Counted from the first letter of the stretch, positions 6,450 to 16,053 are shown. The stretch is 33,373 nt of DNA from Lachnospiraceae bacterium UBA2864 (GCA_002350525.1 DEFA01000037.1:6842-40214); one strand, 5' to 3'. The notes: a model not told the origin generated them from the letters alone. A program made the numbers and translations.

Positions 6450-8720
6450 CTACTCAAGGCCTGAATTAAGGCATTCCGACGCACGTATCCGCCTTATCTC
6501 CATAAGACTTATGACAGCCGATATTCCGGTAATTATCAGAAGCAGTGCCGGAGCAAAGACAAACGTCATTAACGGATCAATAACAAATTTTAATCCCTTA
6601 GCTCCCATAAATCCGAGCAGTCCCCCTGCAAGTTTCTGCCCCAGCACTACTCCTGCTATCACGCCTATTGCGCCACCCGAAGCAACATATATGAAAATCT
6701 TTTTTAAATAATCACCCCTTATATCAGCTGTTGAAAGTCCCAACGCTTTCTTAAGCGAGCTCTCCGTTCTTTCCTTCCAGATGATAAGTCTTACCAGAAG
6801 AAGCATAACGACAAAGATTATTATTCCCGCAAGAATAAATGTCATAACCGATGCATAAGATATTTTACTGATAGTCGGGCCATACGTTCCTTTAAGATAA
6901 TCCGATATTTCTATAATTTTTATACCTTCTCCCAAAGCAGACTGATCGTCCTGATATTCATTTACCCATTCACTTACCGCATTTTCATCCTTAAGGGAAA
7001 TGTATATTATGCTCCACATCGGCGGCCCGGCCGCATCACCAAAGTCCATACATCCCTTTGCGGTCTTACCTCCGTTTGTTATATCCGAATATATTCCGCA
7101 GACCGTGCATTCTTCGGTTTCTTCCCCGGCACCGCCTGACATAACCTTAACCTTATCGCCGATTCCGAGTCCCATTTCCTCCGCATTTAGAAGTGAGAGT
7201 GCAATCTCCCTATCATTCTTCGGATATGTGCCTTTGTTATAACTTACCGGAAATGCGCTATGATCACCGTTTTCCAGCATAAGATTATAAGATCGTCCGT
7301 CAGGAAGGATCACCTTATAAGATCTCGTCTGCATAACGGAGTAAGCCTTCACTCTGTCATCACTCTCCAACCGCTTTATAAATCGCCGAGTCTGTCCTTC
7401 TATATCATCCGACTGCCTCACATCCACACGTATATCGCTTTTTCCGATTCCCATATATGTAACAAAGTCAGGAGATGCTATCGTGCTTTTCATTCCAAGC
7501 GGTATAAGCATCATAAAGACTGTTGCTGCCGCTATGGCAGCTGCGGGATGCCATAGATTTTTCTCTCTTTTATACGTATCCCGCCCATACAGTGATGTTA
7601 TAACTGATTCTCTGTCTGTCGTGCGAAGAGTCCTGCGTACCGAAAGTAGGATTATTCCTTCTGCCAGAAATGCACCGATGATCATAAAGATATAAACCAA
7701 CGCTTTGTTATCGGTATCTCCGTATAACTCCTTCATCCCTGTTCCAAGAGGCCCCGCTATTATAAGAGCCAGTATACTTCCGACCACACATCCGGCTATT
7801 GATAGAAGCAGATATTTTGAAATATAGAGAAATCTGATATCTTTTCTCGATATTCCCACCGCCTTCAGCATTCCTATCTCACGCCTGTCCTTTTCAAGCT
7901 GTGTCAGTATGATATATCTGATACAGATTATTGAGATTAACAGCACTATAATGCTTACAAACAGGATGATCAGTATCATGATTCCGTCCGACAGCGCATT
8001 CATAGTCTTTATCAAGGGATACGTTATGGTCGGTCCGTTATCCGGAAGGCCGGCATCCTTATACTCGGTTGCAAACCGATTTACATCGTTTCCTTCCCTA
8101 AGCCTATACTCTATCAGATATTCTTCACTGCCAAGTGCTTTAAGCCTTTCATAATCCGACTCACTCACGAGAAATCTCTTGGAAGATGCCATCATTGAAT
8201 TCATCTGTGAATCACGAAGAAATCCGGCTACAGTAAGACTTTCTCTTCCTATATGCATCTCATCTCCCACGCGGATTCCGTACTCCTTCTTATAAGCAAC
8301 GGGAACAAAGACCTCTCCATCCGAAACCTGTATCACCTTATTATCAGCATCCAGAAGATAATCAAAACATTCACTCTGACAGCAGAGCCCGTTATCCTGC
8401 ATATTTGTTTCAAAGGATTTTCCGCCTATCGATATCTGCCCGTTCTGAAGATTTAGGAATCTTGCAATCTGAAACTCTTCCACATCATGTCTTCCCTCGG
8501 TAAATACGTTAAGCTCCTCCTCTCTCAGTTCTCCTGTATGCATCTGCAGGAAATGCGGTGTCTCGGCTTTCTTCATAAGCGAATCGATGGAAGCCGAAAG
8601 TCCCGCAAAGAGAAATATTGCAAGTCCCAGAAGCATCGCTGTGATAGTCATGAATGCACAGGTCGATATCGTTATAAGTTTATTTGCTTTAAAATCATTA
8701 AATATTAGTCTTCTGATCAT
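6450..8720 (-). CDS. ABC transporter permease, FtsX/MacB family
   Basis: This 756-residue membrane protein has the two-module FtsX layout. TM1 lies at about 15-40 (ITISTCAFMTITAMLLGLAI), then an extracytoplasmic domain to about 240. Three helices follow at roughly 243-270, 298-325 and 338-362, then a helix near 392-412 (HPAAAIAAATVFMMLI). A second extracytoplasmic domain reaches about 620, and three C-terminal helices end at MEIRRIRASECLNSGLE. The cytoplasmic loop EKDRREIGMLKAVGIS is the coupling segment typical of FtsX proteins; the second module has the related SSLKKALGLSTADI. The ATG overlaps the end of the MFS gene by 23 bases with only a weak ribosome binding site, suggesting translational coupling. 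Together with the following ATPase it forms a complete two-component exporter. The large outer domains suggest a peptide, lipoprotein or lantibiotic substrate; this is inferred from family behaviour. Confidence 0.88.
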   Translation of the reverse strand: MIRRLIFNDFKANKLITISTCAFMTITAMLLGLAIFLFAGLSASIDSLMKKAETPHFLQMHTGELREEELNVFTEGRHDVEEFQIARFLNLQNGQISIGGKSFETNMQDNGLCCQSECFDYLLDADNKVIQVSDGEVFVPVAYKKEYGIRVGDEMHIGRESLTVAGFLRDSQMNSMMASSKRFLVSESDYERLKALGSEEYLIEYRLREGNDVNRFATEYKDAGLPDNGPTITYPLIKTMNALSDGIMILIILFVSIIVLLISIICIRYIILTQLEKDRREIGMLKAVGISRKDIRFLYISKYLLLSIAGCVVGSILALIIAGPLGTGMKELYGDTDNKALVYIFMIIGAFLAEGIILLSVRRTLRTTDRESVITSLYGRDTYKREKNLWHPAAAIAAATVFMMLIPLGMKSTIASPDFVTYMGIGKSDIRVDVRQSDDIEGQTRRFIKRLESDDRVKAYSVMQTRSYKVILPDGRSYNLMLENGDHSAFPVSYNKGTYPKNDREIALSLLNAEEMGLGIGDKVKVMSGGAGEETEECTVCGIYSDITNGGKTAKGCMDFGDAAGPPMWSIIYISLKDENAVSEWVNEYQDDQSALGEGIKIIEISDYLKGTYGPTISKISYASVMTFILAGIIIFVVMLLLVRLIIWKERTESSLKKALGLSTADIRGDYLKKIFIYVASGGAIGVIAGVVLGQKLAGGLLGFMGAKGLKFVIDPLMTFVFAPALLLIITGISAVISLMEIRRIRASECLNSGLE

Positions 8721-9954
8721 TTAAACCACCGCTTTCAAGTTCTCTGACCGATCTGAATCGATATAGCAGGATTGAAAGTATTGCGAGCATGGCACCTGAT
8801 ATCATTATTACTATCGCCGCGCCGCGTCCTACTCCCGTATGTCTCAACTCAGCTATCTTATCTGCAAGAACTCCCGCTCCACCGTATGCAAATACATATC
8901 CTATCTGTGACAGGAAGCTTATAAGCCCCCATGCTCTTCCCTGTTTATCCGCATCAATATTGGTTCTCGTAAGATAATCCAGACAATTGTTTGCAAAAGG
9001 AAGCATAAAGAAAAACAGGAATCCGAAACCGCATATAACATATATGTTTTCCTTAATACCAAACCCTATCATGGCAAGCCCGCACATTGTAAGGGATACA
9101 CTGAGTACCTTTGTAAAATTCTTCTTAATTCCGAAGATTCCTATAATTATGCCTGATACAAGCATACCGCTTGCGCAAAATGTCTCGGCGATTCCCAAAA
9201 CCTTGCTGTTCTGAAAATCAAGTATCATAGGTTCCACAAGTATCTGTATGGCTCCCATGAAGCAGGTCATAACAGAAGAAACGATTATAAGGATTATGAT
9301 GCCCTTCTTCTCTGTTACAGCCTTCCATCCTGTCTTAAAACTCTCCATGAAAGGCTCTGTGTTCCTATTCCCGTTCGATACATGGCTGCTTTTCACAACC
9401 GCCGTACATATTACCGTAAGTATAAATGTGCAGGTATCTATGATAAGCAGAAGCTTTATATCACTCACCGTCAGAAGAAATCCTGCCAGCACAGGAGATA
9501 TCAGATATCTTGCACTTCCCGCAATGCTTATCATGCCGCATGCCTTGGAATATTCATCCTTCGTCAGCATATCGGTAACCACCGCCCTGTAGGACGGCTC
9601 CAGAAGTGATGAGAATACCGCACTGATAAAGACCCCTATACAGATCTGATATACTTCAGCACCCCCGTCAAACATACATATGAGTATGTATATGAGTCCT
9701 GCCGCAGATAGTCCGTCACCTACCATCATTAGCAGACATCTGTCATATCTGTCGGCAAGAACTCCTGCCGGAGGACTGAGAAGCAGTACAGGCAGAAATG
9801 CAAGCAGTGCAACAAGTGCTGTACTCGCCGCGCTCCCCGTCTTCTGAAAGACATATACACTAAGGCCAAAGCTGGTTAAGCCTCCGCCTATTGATGATAT
9901 AAATTCTCCGCTCCATAGCAGAAGAAACTTCTTATAATTTGACTTATGTTCCAT
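8698..9954 (-). CDS. MFS efflux transporter (MFS_3 / macrolide-efflux-like)
   Basis: This is a 418-residue, probably 12-helix major facilitator. TM1 contains LLLWSGEFISSIGGGLTSF. The loop 2-3 motif A variant GVLADRYDRCLL follows TM2 (FLPVLLLSPPAG). A later segment reads GFLFFFMLPFANNCLDYLTRTNI, characteristic of the MefA/EntS-like MFS_3 group with QGRAWGLISFLSQIGYVFA. It probably exports a drug or hydrophobic natural product using the proton motive force. AGAGGA lies 8 bases upstream of the ATG. It is the first gene of the efflux operon and overlaps the FtsX permease gene by 23 bases. A 17-bp palindrome (9977-9993) lies 22 bases before its ATG, so expression is probably repressed by the TetR protein encoded just upstream. 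The substrate is unknown. Confidence 0.88.
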   Translation of the reverse strand: MEHKSNYKKFLLLWSGEFISSIGGGLTSFGLSVYVFQKTGSAASTALVALLAFLPVLLLSPPAGVLADRYDRCLLMMVGDGLSAAGLIYILICMFDGGAEVYQICIGVFISAVFSSLLEPSYRAVVTDMLTKDEYSKACGMISIAGSARYLISPVLAGFLLTVSDIKLLLIIDTCTFILTVICTAVVKSSHVSNGNRNTEPFMESFKTGWKAVTEKKGIIILIIVSSVMTCFMGAIQILVEPMILDFQNSKVLGIAETFCASGMLVSGIIIGIFGIKKNFTKVLSVSLTMCGLAMIGFGIKENIYVICGFGFLFFFMLPFANNCLDYLTRTNIDADKQGRAWGLISFLSQIGYVFAYGGAGVLADKIAELRHTGVGRGAAIVIMISGAMLAILSILLYRFRSVRELESGGLNDQKTNI

Positions 9955-9976
9955 ATATATTTCCTCTTCTCATCCT

Positions 9977-9993
9977 ACCGACAACTTGTCGGT
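9977..9993. promoter_or_regulatory. Predicted TetR operator upstream of the MFS gene
   Basis: ACCGACA-ACT-TGTCGGT is a 17-bp palindrome (8 bp arms around one base). It has the same arms and spacing as the site in front of tetR. A TATTATAA stretch on the minus strand (about 10000-10007) is a candidate -10, so the bound regulator would sit at or just after the transcription start. Confidence 0.7.
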
Positions 9994-10010
9994 ATATGGT
10001 TATAATATAT

Positions 10011-10029
10011 GGGGCCTGTTAAAGACCCC
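10011..10029 (-). terminator. Weak hairpin between tetR and the MFS gene
   Basis: On the minus strand GGGGTCT and AGGCCCC pair over 7 bp (one T-G pair) around a 5-base loop. No T run follows, so it is at best a weak tetR terminator or a pause element ahead of the MFS promoter. Confidence 0.35.
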
Positions 10030-10094
10030 TTATTTATCTTATATTTCTTTGTTTCTTATATTTCGTTGTTTCTTATGTTTCTGAATGAATCGTC

Positions 10095-10721
10095 TTACTG
10101 TTTGATCAGTTTCATGATCGTTCCCTCAAGGCTTCCTTCCTTTGCCCCGATTATCCTCTCCGTATGGTGTACAAAAGCCGTAGCCTTTCGTGCCACCACT
10201 TCCGGAGTATGATCCGAGAGTTCATCAAATGCAACGTTTGAGTAGACCAATATCATTTCTGCCGCTTCCTTCGGATACTTCGAATCAAACAGTCCGGATT
10301 CGTTCCCCTCTTCGATAAGCTCAGCAATGATCGGTACCACACCGTTCAGCAGACGTTCTTCCATCTTCCTGTGAAGCAGTGCATTCTGAGGTTTATGAAT
10401 CTGCTCAAACACCTCCGCTTCAACGTCGTTATGGATATTAAGTGCCATGATCGCTGCCGTAAGCCTCTCATATATCGGAACCTTTTTATCCGATACTGCT
10501 TCCTTCGCACGGGCGATTCCTTCACGTGTCATCCTCTCCACTATGGCATCAAGTATCTCTTCCTTAGATTTAAAATGATGATATAGCGTTCCTCTTGCAA
10601 TTCCTATCCTGGCAATAATATCGTTGGTGCTTGCGTTTTCAAATCCCTTCTCAACGAACAGCTGTTCTGCTACATTAAGTATCTCGTTCTTTCTCTCTTC
10701 CGCAGTTTTAACAACTCTCAT
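10095..10721 (-). CDS. TetR/AcrR-family transcriptional repressor
   Basis: This is a 208-residue dimeric repressor. The N-terminal HTH lies at about residues 26-50, with ASTNDIIARIGIARGTLYHHFKSKEEIL spanning the recognition helix and the usual YHHF-KSKEE signature. The rest is a helical ligand-binding and dimerisation domain with no recognisable ligand motif. The ATG at 10721 has AAAGGA 9 bases upstream; a TTG three codons earlier is less likely. The gene reads in the same direction as the MFS-FtsX-ATPase genes and lies immediately before them. Identical-arm palindromes occur in front of both tetR (10754-10770) and the MFS gene (9977-9993), so it probably represses itself and the exporter operon until an inducer, perhaps the exported compound, binds. 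The pairing of protein and operators is inferred. Confidence 0.92.
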   Translation of the reverse strand: MRVVKTAEERKNEILNVAEQLFVEKGFENASTNDIIARIGIARGTLYHHFKSKEEILDAIVERMTREGIARAKEAVSDKKVPIYERLTAAIMALNIHNDVEAEVFEQIHKPQNALLHRKMEERLLNGVVPIIAELIEEGNESGLFDSKYPKEAAEMILVYSNVAFDELSDHTPEVVARKATAFVHHTERIIGAKEGSLEGTIMKLIKQ

Positions 10722-10753
10722 AATATCCAATCCTTTATATACGCCGGCTTACA

Positions 10754-10770
10754 ACCGACAGGTTGTCGGT
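10754..10770. promoter_or_regulatory. Predicted TetR operator upstream of tetR
   Basis: ACCGACA-GGT-TGTCGGT is a 17-bp palindrome (extended by one A/T pair to 10753-10771) that lies directly downstream of the tetR -10 box. Only the three central bases differ from the site at 9977-9993. Confidence 0.72.
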
Positions 10771-10775
10771 TAATA

Positions 10776-10807
10776 ATTATATAACATACTGTTACTGCTT
10801 TTGTCAA
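10776..10807 (-). promoter_or_regulatory. Promoter of tetR
   Basis: A perfect TTGACA (10807-10802, minus strand) is followed after 18 bases by TATATA (10783-10778), overlapping a TATAAT (10781-10776). The operator starts 5 bases beyond, which fits autorepression. Confidence 0.7.
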
Positions 10808-10868
10808 ATGCTTTTCCACATTAAATATTTAGTTTACACATAAAATATTCAGTTAAATGGGATTTTAA

Positions 10869-11918
10869 CTAGAACTGAATCTTGTCGTAAACATCCTTAT
10901 CGACAGATTTATCATAGGAATAGCCGGAATCCGTCTCCTTCAGCCACTTCTCGTAATAAGTAGCAAAATAATTCCTCTCCTTGGTGCTGATCTCGGACTC
11001 CTTCAGTTTATCCGTTGCATCTCTGTCCGTAAGTGCCTTCATATAGAAAATGTGATATCCGTACTCAGACTCCGTAACCAGACTGTATGAACCGTCTTCA
11101 AGGCTGTATAGCATCTCACAGATCTCGTTGCCATACATTTCCCTGATTTTGGACGGACTGACTGTATAATATCTCGAATCCGATGCACCATAGAACTCTG
11201 CAAGTCCTTCGATATTGGTATTCTCCGATCCTGAAACCGGGTTAACCAAAGTATTGTATGCCTGCAATGCGCGCTCATACTGAACTGTCTGCTCATCCTC
11301 GGAAAGTTCTTTAACCTTTCCGTCATTTCCTACGGAATATTTCTCGAATACAAGATCGTAAAATGTGGTCTGCCTTGCATCTTCATCACTGACTTCGATT
11401 CCCGCATTTCCGACCACCTTATTATACACGCGGCCGGCGATCTCGTTTTCCTTGTAAACTTTAACAACTATGTCCCTTGTAAGCTGCATTTCCTCTATCT
11501 GCTTATCGGTAAGATTCTTATAAAATGCATCAGCCTGACGGGTTATCTTATCTTCCTCGTCAGCGGAAAGCTTTATATTATACTCCTCTGCTTTTGAAGA
11601 AAGGACCTTTACTCGTACTATGGACTCAATTATATCTTTTCTTGTGATGGTTTCCATATTTTCGGTCTCTGTTTCGGAAATCGGAACCTCCATCCCCCAG
11701 ACACTGTCACCATAGCTCTTCTCATACTGCTCTACTATGGTATTTGCGTAAACATAAACTTCTCCCAGAGATATGTCTTCACCGGCAAACTTCAGCACAA
11801 CGTCCATTTTTTCACCGTTTTCCGTTCCGTCCTCTGTTCTGGTACAACCGGAAAGCACCTGTCCGAACATAAGTAAAAGCACAAGTATTATGTTATAAAG
11901 CTTAGATTTCTTCAGCAT
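10869..11918 (-). CDS. PrsA/SurA-like peptidyl-prolyl isomerase lipoprotein
   Basis: This is a probable extracytoplasmic foldase anchored by lipid at the outer face of the membrane. The 349-residue protein begins with a lipoprotein signal peptide (KKSKLYNIILVLLLMFGQVLSGC) whose lipobox LSGC puts the modified cysteine at residue 25. A SurA_N-like helical region follows (about 60-200: LSADEEDKITRQADAFYKNL). A divergent parvulin domain ends in YSLVTESEYGYHIFYMKAL, a typical parvulin final strand. The usual HILV opening of parvulin domains is replaced by TTFYDLVFEKYS, so isomerase activity is uncertain and a chaperone role is possible. The ATG at 11918 has AAGGA 6 bases upstream and lies 10 bases after the mfd stop, so it is the last gene of the glmU-pth-mfd operon. 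A foldase gene in this place is common in Clostridia. Confidence 0.82.
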   Translation of the reverse strand: MLKKSKLYNIILVLLLMFGQVLSGCTRTEDGTENGEKMDVVLKFAGEDISLGEVYVYANTIVEQYEKSYGDSVWGMEVPISETETENMETITRKDIIESIVRVKVLSSKAEEYNIKLSADEEDKITRQADAFYKNLTDKQIEEMQLTRDIVVKVYKENEIAGRVYNKVVGNAGIEVSDEDARQTTFYDLVFEKYSVGNDGKVKELSEDEQTVQYERALQAYNTLVNPVSGSENTNIEGLAEFYGASDSRYYTVSPSKIREMYGNEICEMLYSLEDGSYSLVTESEYGYHIFYMKALTDRDATDKLKESEISTKERNYFATYYEKWLKETDSGYSYDKSVDKDVYDKIQF

Positions 11919-11928
11919 TCTTCTATCC

Positions 11929-14900
11929 TTAAGCAGTCGTATTTTCAAAAAGACTGTCATGTATGTCTTTTATAGCATCTTCTATCGCAGTAAGCATATC
12001 ATCCTGTATCAGCTTTGAAGTTCTTATGGCAAAGCCCGACTTCTTGGCGGTTACCACTCTGATATTATTCTTATATTTTTTCATAAACTTCGGAATCTTG
12101 TCAACAAGTATATCAGCTCCCGGTACAAAAAGATACTGTACAAAACCATCCTGATACTTGATATCCGACATCCATGTATCATGAGCCATGGCTTTAAGAA
12201 CCGCAATCCTGATGAGTCTGAGAAATACTTTAGGCGGATCACCGAAACGGTCTTTTGCTTCATCGATTATAAGATCCGCATCCTCCTGGTTCTCCACTCT
12301 GGCTATACGCTTATAGAGTTCCAGCTTCAGATACTCGTTACGAACATATTCATCCGGAATATAAGCATCAACCGATAGATCAATTGATGTATCAAAATCG
12401 GTGTATTTATCCTTCTCTCCCAATCTCGTTCTGATTGCTTCATTCAGCATCTTTACATAAAGGTCATATCCTACCTCTTCAAGGTGCCCCGATTGAGAAC
12501 TTCCGAGAATATTACCGGCACCGCGGATTTCAAGGTCCTTCATGGATATCTTATAACCCGAACCCAGTTCCGTAAATTCTCTGATGGCCGAGAGTCTCTT
12601 CTCGGCAACTTCCTTGATCATCTTATCACGCCTATAAAGCAGGAACGCATATGCATTTCTGTCCGAACGGCCCACACGTCCTCTCAGCTGATAGAGCTGA
12701 GACAAGCCGAAATTATCGGCATTATGAATAATGATCGTATTTACATTCGGAATATCAAGTCCCGTTTCTATGATGGTGGTCGAGACAAGCACATCGATCT
12801 CTTTGTTGATAAAGCGGTGCATAACATCTTCAAGCTGACGCTCAGGCATCTTACCGTGTGCATATTCAATTACCGCTTCCGGAAGCATGGATCTCAGTTC
12901 AACCGCAACTCTCTCTATATCATCAACTCTGTTATATACGTAATATACCTGTCCCTGACGAGCCAGCTCACGGCTTGCGGCCTCTCTGACAATCTCCCTG
13001 TCATATTCCATGACATAGGTCTGAATAGGCCGTCTGTCCACCGGAGCCTCTTCCAGGATACTCATATCCCTTACTCCTATAAGGCTCATATGAAGAGTTC
13101 TCGGAATAGGTGTTGCTGTAAGAGTAAGCACATCAACCGTCTTCTTCATCTGCTTGATGGTTTCCTTATGCTTAACACCGAATCTCTGCTCTTCGTCTAT
13201 TATAAGAAGTCCCAGATTTTTAAACTGAACATCCTTTGACAAAAGTCTGTGAGTTCCGACTACTATATCCACCGCACCCTTGGACATATCCGTTATGGTC
13301 TTCTTAATATCTTTCGGCGTACAGAATCTGGACATCATCCTTATCTCGACCGGATAATCCTTCATACGTTCTTTAAACGTTTCAAAATGCTGTTCTGCCA
13401 GTATTGTCGTAGGAACCAGATAAGCAACCTGTTTCCCGTCCTGAACTGCTTTAAATGCAGCTCTTATCGCTACCTCTGTCTTACCGAATCCTACATCTCC
13501 GCAGATAAGCCGGTCCATGATACGGTCGCTTTCCATATCCTTCTTGGTATCTTCTATAGCCCTTATCTGATCCGGAGTCTCATCGTAAGGAAAGAGTTCC
13601 TCGAATTCCTTCTGCCATACCGTATCTTCGGAATATGCATATCCCTTTTCCTTACGACGTATGGCATAAAGAGTAACCAGTTCATCCGCTATGGAATCCA
13701 CTGTCATCCTTACACGGCTTCTGGTCTTGTTCCACTCGGGACTTCCAAGCTTGTTCAGCTTAGGAGCCTTGGAATCCTTACTCGAATATTTTCCAATGAT
13801 AGACAGCTGTTCAACAGGTATAAAAAGCTTACCGTTATTGGAGTACTCGATATTGATGTAGTCTCTTTTTCTGCCGTCCATTTCAACCTGTTCGATACCT
13901 CTGTAGATACCGATACCGTGGCGTTCGTGAACAACATAGTCTCCTATGCTGATATCGCTCAGGCTGTTAAGTCTTTCGCCCGCGAACTTCTTAGGAAGCT
14001 TTCTGTGTTTTTCGTTCTTCTTACTGAAAATGTCATTTTCACTGAGAACAGCAAGTTTTATATCCGTCATTTCAAAACCGACCGGAAGATGACCGTTTGT
14101 GATCATAACCTCCCTCGGTTCCAGAACTCTTGTACTGCTTGCGGAATAGAAGGCCGGAATGTTCTCTTCGTTCAGCCTGTCTGCAAGTCTTTTTCCTCTT
14201 GTGGTAGACGGAGATACTATAACAATCTTATACTTCTCGTCTCTCCACTTCTTTATCTCTCCGATAAGCCTGTCCACATCACCGTTAAAAGACATGATGC
14301 TTCTTGAAGCGACCTGAATCGACTCAGCCGCTTCAAACCCCGGATCCTGATGATAGAATTCCGAGAAAAGGATCGGCTTACGCAGGCTCAGTTCTGCTAT
14401 GGTACGTACATTATCATAAAGTACGTCCATCTGCCCCGGGAGAATATATCCTCCCTCGAATCTGCCTTCCATCGATGCGGCAAATTCCTTATAATACATC
14501 GAAGCTCTTTCGGCTACTCTTACGGGATCATCCACATAAACAGGCGTTCCCTTAGGAAGATAATCAAGGAAAGATACTGTTGATGTATAAAAATATCCTA
14601 TCAGGCTGTCTATACCCGACTTGGAATCAAATTCCTCTATATCTTCTTTTATATGCTTAACGGCCGAATTCAGTCTTGCATACTGCTCAGTCTTAAATGT
14701 CTTCTTAAGTTCGGCAGCACGTTTTTCGTGATCTGCCTCGATTCTTGATATTCCTCTGCTGATACGTGCTTTTGTGAGAACATATTCGGTTGCAGGGAAT
14801 ATACTGAACTCATCGACTGTCTCTATCGATCTTTGCGACTCCACATCAAAATATCTTATGGAATCAACTTCATCACCAAAAAGTTCAACACGACAAGGGC

Positions 14901-15447
14901 ACTCTTCTGTAAGAGGGAATATATCGATTATTCCTCCTCGCACAGAAAACTGCCCCGGTGATTCAACAAGCGTTACATTTTCATAACCCAGCATGACGAG
15001 AAGGGACCTGACCGCATCTATATCGACCACCTCTCCTACTCTCAGTGATATGGTTCTGTCCTTGATATACTTGATATCAGGAAGCTTATCCATAAGACCG
15101 TCTACCGTAGTTATGATAACTGTAGGCTCGCCTGAAATTATTCTTTTTATGATTTCAAGTCTCCTGCCGGCTGTTACATTACCGTGCACATCGGCATAGT
15201 AAAACAGCACATCCTTTGCAGGATAAATAAATGTATTCCTGTCGTAAAATCTGTAGTCCTGATACAGCTTCTCCGCTCTGGCCTCATCATAGGTCACCAT
15301 CAGAAGAAACGGATTCTTCCCTCTGGTAGCCTCTGCTATAAGCGGTCTTGCAGAGTCGGTCATCCCCCAAAGCTGAAGAGGACGGGCGGAATTCTTAATC
15401 TTAGATACGATTCCCGCTTCCTCGACAGGCGAGATAAGCGCCTTCAT
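11929..15447 (-). CDS. mfd: Transcription-repair coupling factor Mfd
   Basis: Mfd is a DNA translocase that removes RNA polymerase stalled at lesions and recruits UvrA. The 1172 residues match the full family length. The UvrB-like N-terminal module spans about 1-330 (VESPGQFSVRGGIIDIFP at 161-178). The RNA polymerase interaction domain follows at about 497-570 (IGDYVVHERHGIGIYRG). The helicase core has Walker A GDVGFGKTE (650-658), motif II DEEQRFGV (751-758), TATPIPRT (777-784), GLDIPN (896-901) and the motif VI-like QLRGRVGRS (920-928). The TRCF C-terminal domain closes the protein. The gene lies 15 bases after pth. Nothing unusual was seen. The pth-mfd order is the conserved Firmicutes arrangement. 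Confidence 0.97.
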   Translation of the reverse strand: MKALISPVEEAGIVSKIKNSARPLQLWGMTDSARPLIAEATRGKNPFLLMVTYDEARAEKLYQDYRFYDRNTFIYPAKDVLFYYADVHGNVTAGRRLEIIKRIISGEPTVIITTVDGLMDKLPDIKYIKDRTISLRVGEVVDIDAVRSLLVMLGYENVTLVESPGQFSVRGGIIDIFPLTEECPCRVELFGDEVDSIRYFDVESQRSIETVDEFSIFPATEYVLTKARISRGISRIEADHEKRAAELKKTFKTEQYARLNSAVKHIKEDIEEFDSKSGIDSLIGYFYTSTVSFLDYLPKGTPVYVDDPVRVAERASMYYKEFAASMEGRFEGGYILPGQMDVLYDNVRTIAELSLRKPILFSEFYHQDPGFEAAESIQVASRSIMSFNGDVDRLIGEIKKWRDEKYKIVIVSPSTTRGKRLADRLNEENIPAFYSASSTRVLEPREVMITNGHLPVGFEMTDIKLAVLSENDIFSKKNEKHRKLPKKFAGERLNSLSDISIGDYVVHERHGIGIYRGIEQVEMDGRKRDYINIEYSNNGKLFIPVEQLSIIGKYSSKDSKAPKLNKLGSPEWNKTRSRVRMTVDSIADELVTLYAIRRKEKGYAYSEDTVWQKEFEELFPYDETPDQIRAIEDTKKDMESDRIMDRLICGDVGFGKTEVAIRAAFKAVQDGKQVAYLVPTTILAEQHFETFKERMKDYPVEIRMMSRFCTPKDIKKTITDMSKGAVDIVVGTHRLLSKDVQFKNLGLLIIDEEQRFGVKHKETIKQMKKTVDVLTLTATPIPRTLHMSLIGVRDMSILEEAPVDRRPIQTYVMEYDREIVREAASRELARQGQVYYVYNRVDDIERVAVELRSMLPEAVIEYAHGKMPERQLEDVMHRFINKEIDVLVSTTIIETGLDIPNVNTIIIHNADNFGLSQLYQLRGRVGRSDRNAYAFLLYRRDKMIKEVAEKRLSAIREFTELGSGYKISMKDLEIRGAGNILGSSQSGHLEEVGYDLYVKMLNEAIRTRLGEKDKYTDFDTSIDLSVDAYIPDEYVRNEYLKLELYKRIARVENQEDADLIIDEAKDRFGDPPKVFLRLIRIAVLKAMAHDTWMSDIKYQDGFVQYLFVPGADILVDKIPKFMKKYKNNIRVVTAKKSGFAIRTSKLIQDDMLTAIEDAIKDIHDSLFENTTA

Positions 15448-15462
15448 AGCAGTTTCTCCTTT

Positions 15463-16023
15463 TTAATGACTGAACTTATTCATAGCCGAAGCTACTCCGT
15501 TCTTAATTATCTCTATTGTTGCATCTGCTGCCGTCTTAACCGCATCACGTACCGTAGGGAGTTCGCTGTCAGAGAATCTTCCGAGTACATGATCTGCAAG
15601 ATCCCAGCCCTCGGGTTTCTTTCCTACCCCGATCTTTATCCTGTCAAATTCTTCCGAATCGATCATCTGTATGATATTCTTCATACCGTTATGACCGCCG
15701 GCACTTCCTTTCTCGCGGATGCGGACAATTCCCACATCGAGATCCACGTCATCATATATGACTATCAGATCCTTGGGCTCGCATTTATAATAATGCAGAA
15801 GCTGCTGAACAGACTCTCCGCTCAGATTCATATATGTCTGCGGCATGGCAAGAAGCACTTTCTCCCCGTCCAGTATAAGGCGTCCCGTAAGAGCCTTGCA
15901 TTCTGCTCTGTCGATACGGATATTATATCGGTCTGCCAGCTCCGTCACTGTGGAAAATCCCATATTATGACGCGTTCCCGCGTATTTAACACCCGGATTA
16001 CCGAGTCCTACTATTATCTTCAT
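15463..16023 (-). CDS. pth: Peptidyl-tRNA hydrolase
   Basis: Pth cleaves the ester bond of peptidyl-tRNAs released from stalled ribosomes. The 186-residue protein begins MKIIVGLGNPG, with catalytic His19 in TRHNMGF. It continues with MPQTYMNLSGESV, IYDDVDLDVG (the conserved acidic partner), GSAGGHNGMKNI and FDRIKIGVG(K/R)P-type signatures, all standard for bacterial Pth. The ATG at 16023 has GGAG 7 bases upstream; an upstream in-frame ATG at 16044 adds only seven unrelated residues. It lies 30 bases after the truncated glmU and 15 before mfd, in one operon. The prs gene that separates glmU and pth in Bacillus is absent here. Confidence 0.96.
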   Translation of the reverse strand: MKIIVGLGNPGVKYAGTRHNMGFSTVTELADRYNIRIDRAECKALTGRLILDGEKVLLAMPQTYMNLSGESVQQLLHYYKCEPKDLIVIYDDVDLDVGIVRIREKGSAGGHNGMKNIIQMIDSEEFDRIKIGVGKKPEGWDLADHVLGRFSDSELPTVRDAVKTAADATIEIIKNGVASAMNKFSH

Positions 16024-16053
16024 AAAAATCTCCGTCTGAAGCAATTCGGCAAA

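Noticed and set aside
10011..10029. Third TetR operator between tetR and the MFS gene
   Set aside because: The hairpin arms (GGGG/CCCC) do not resemble the ACCGACA arms of the two matched palindromes.
12484..14307. Long plus-strand open frames inside mfd
   Set aside because: They lie opposite a full-length, motif-complete mfd, encode no recognisable domains and lack promoters or ribosome sites.
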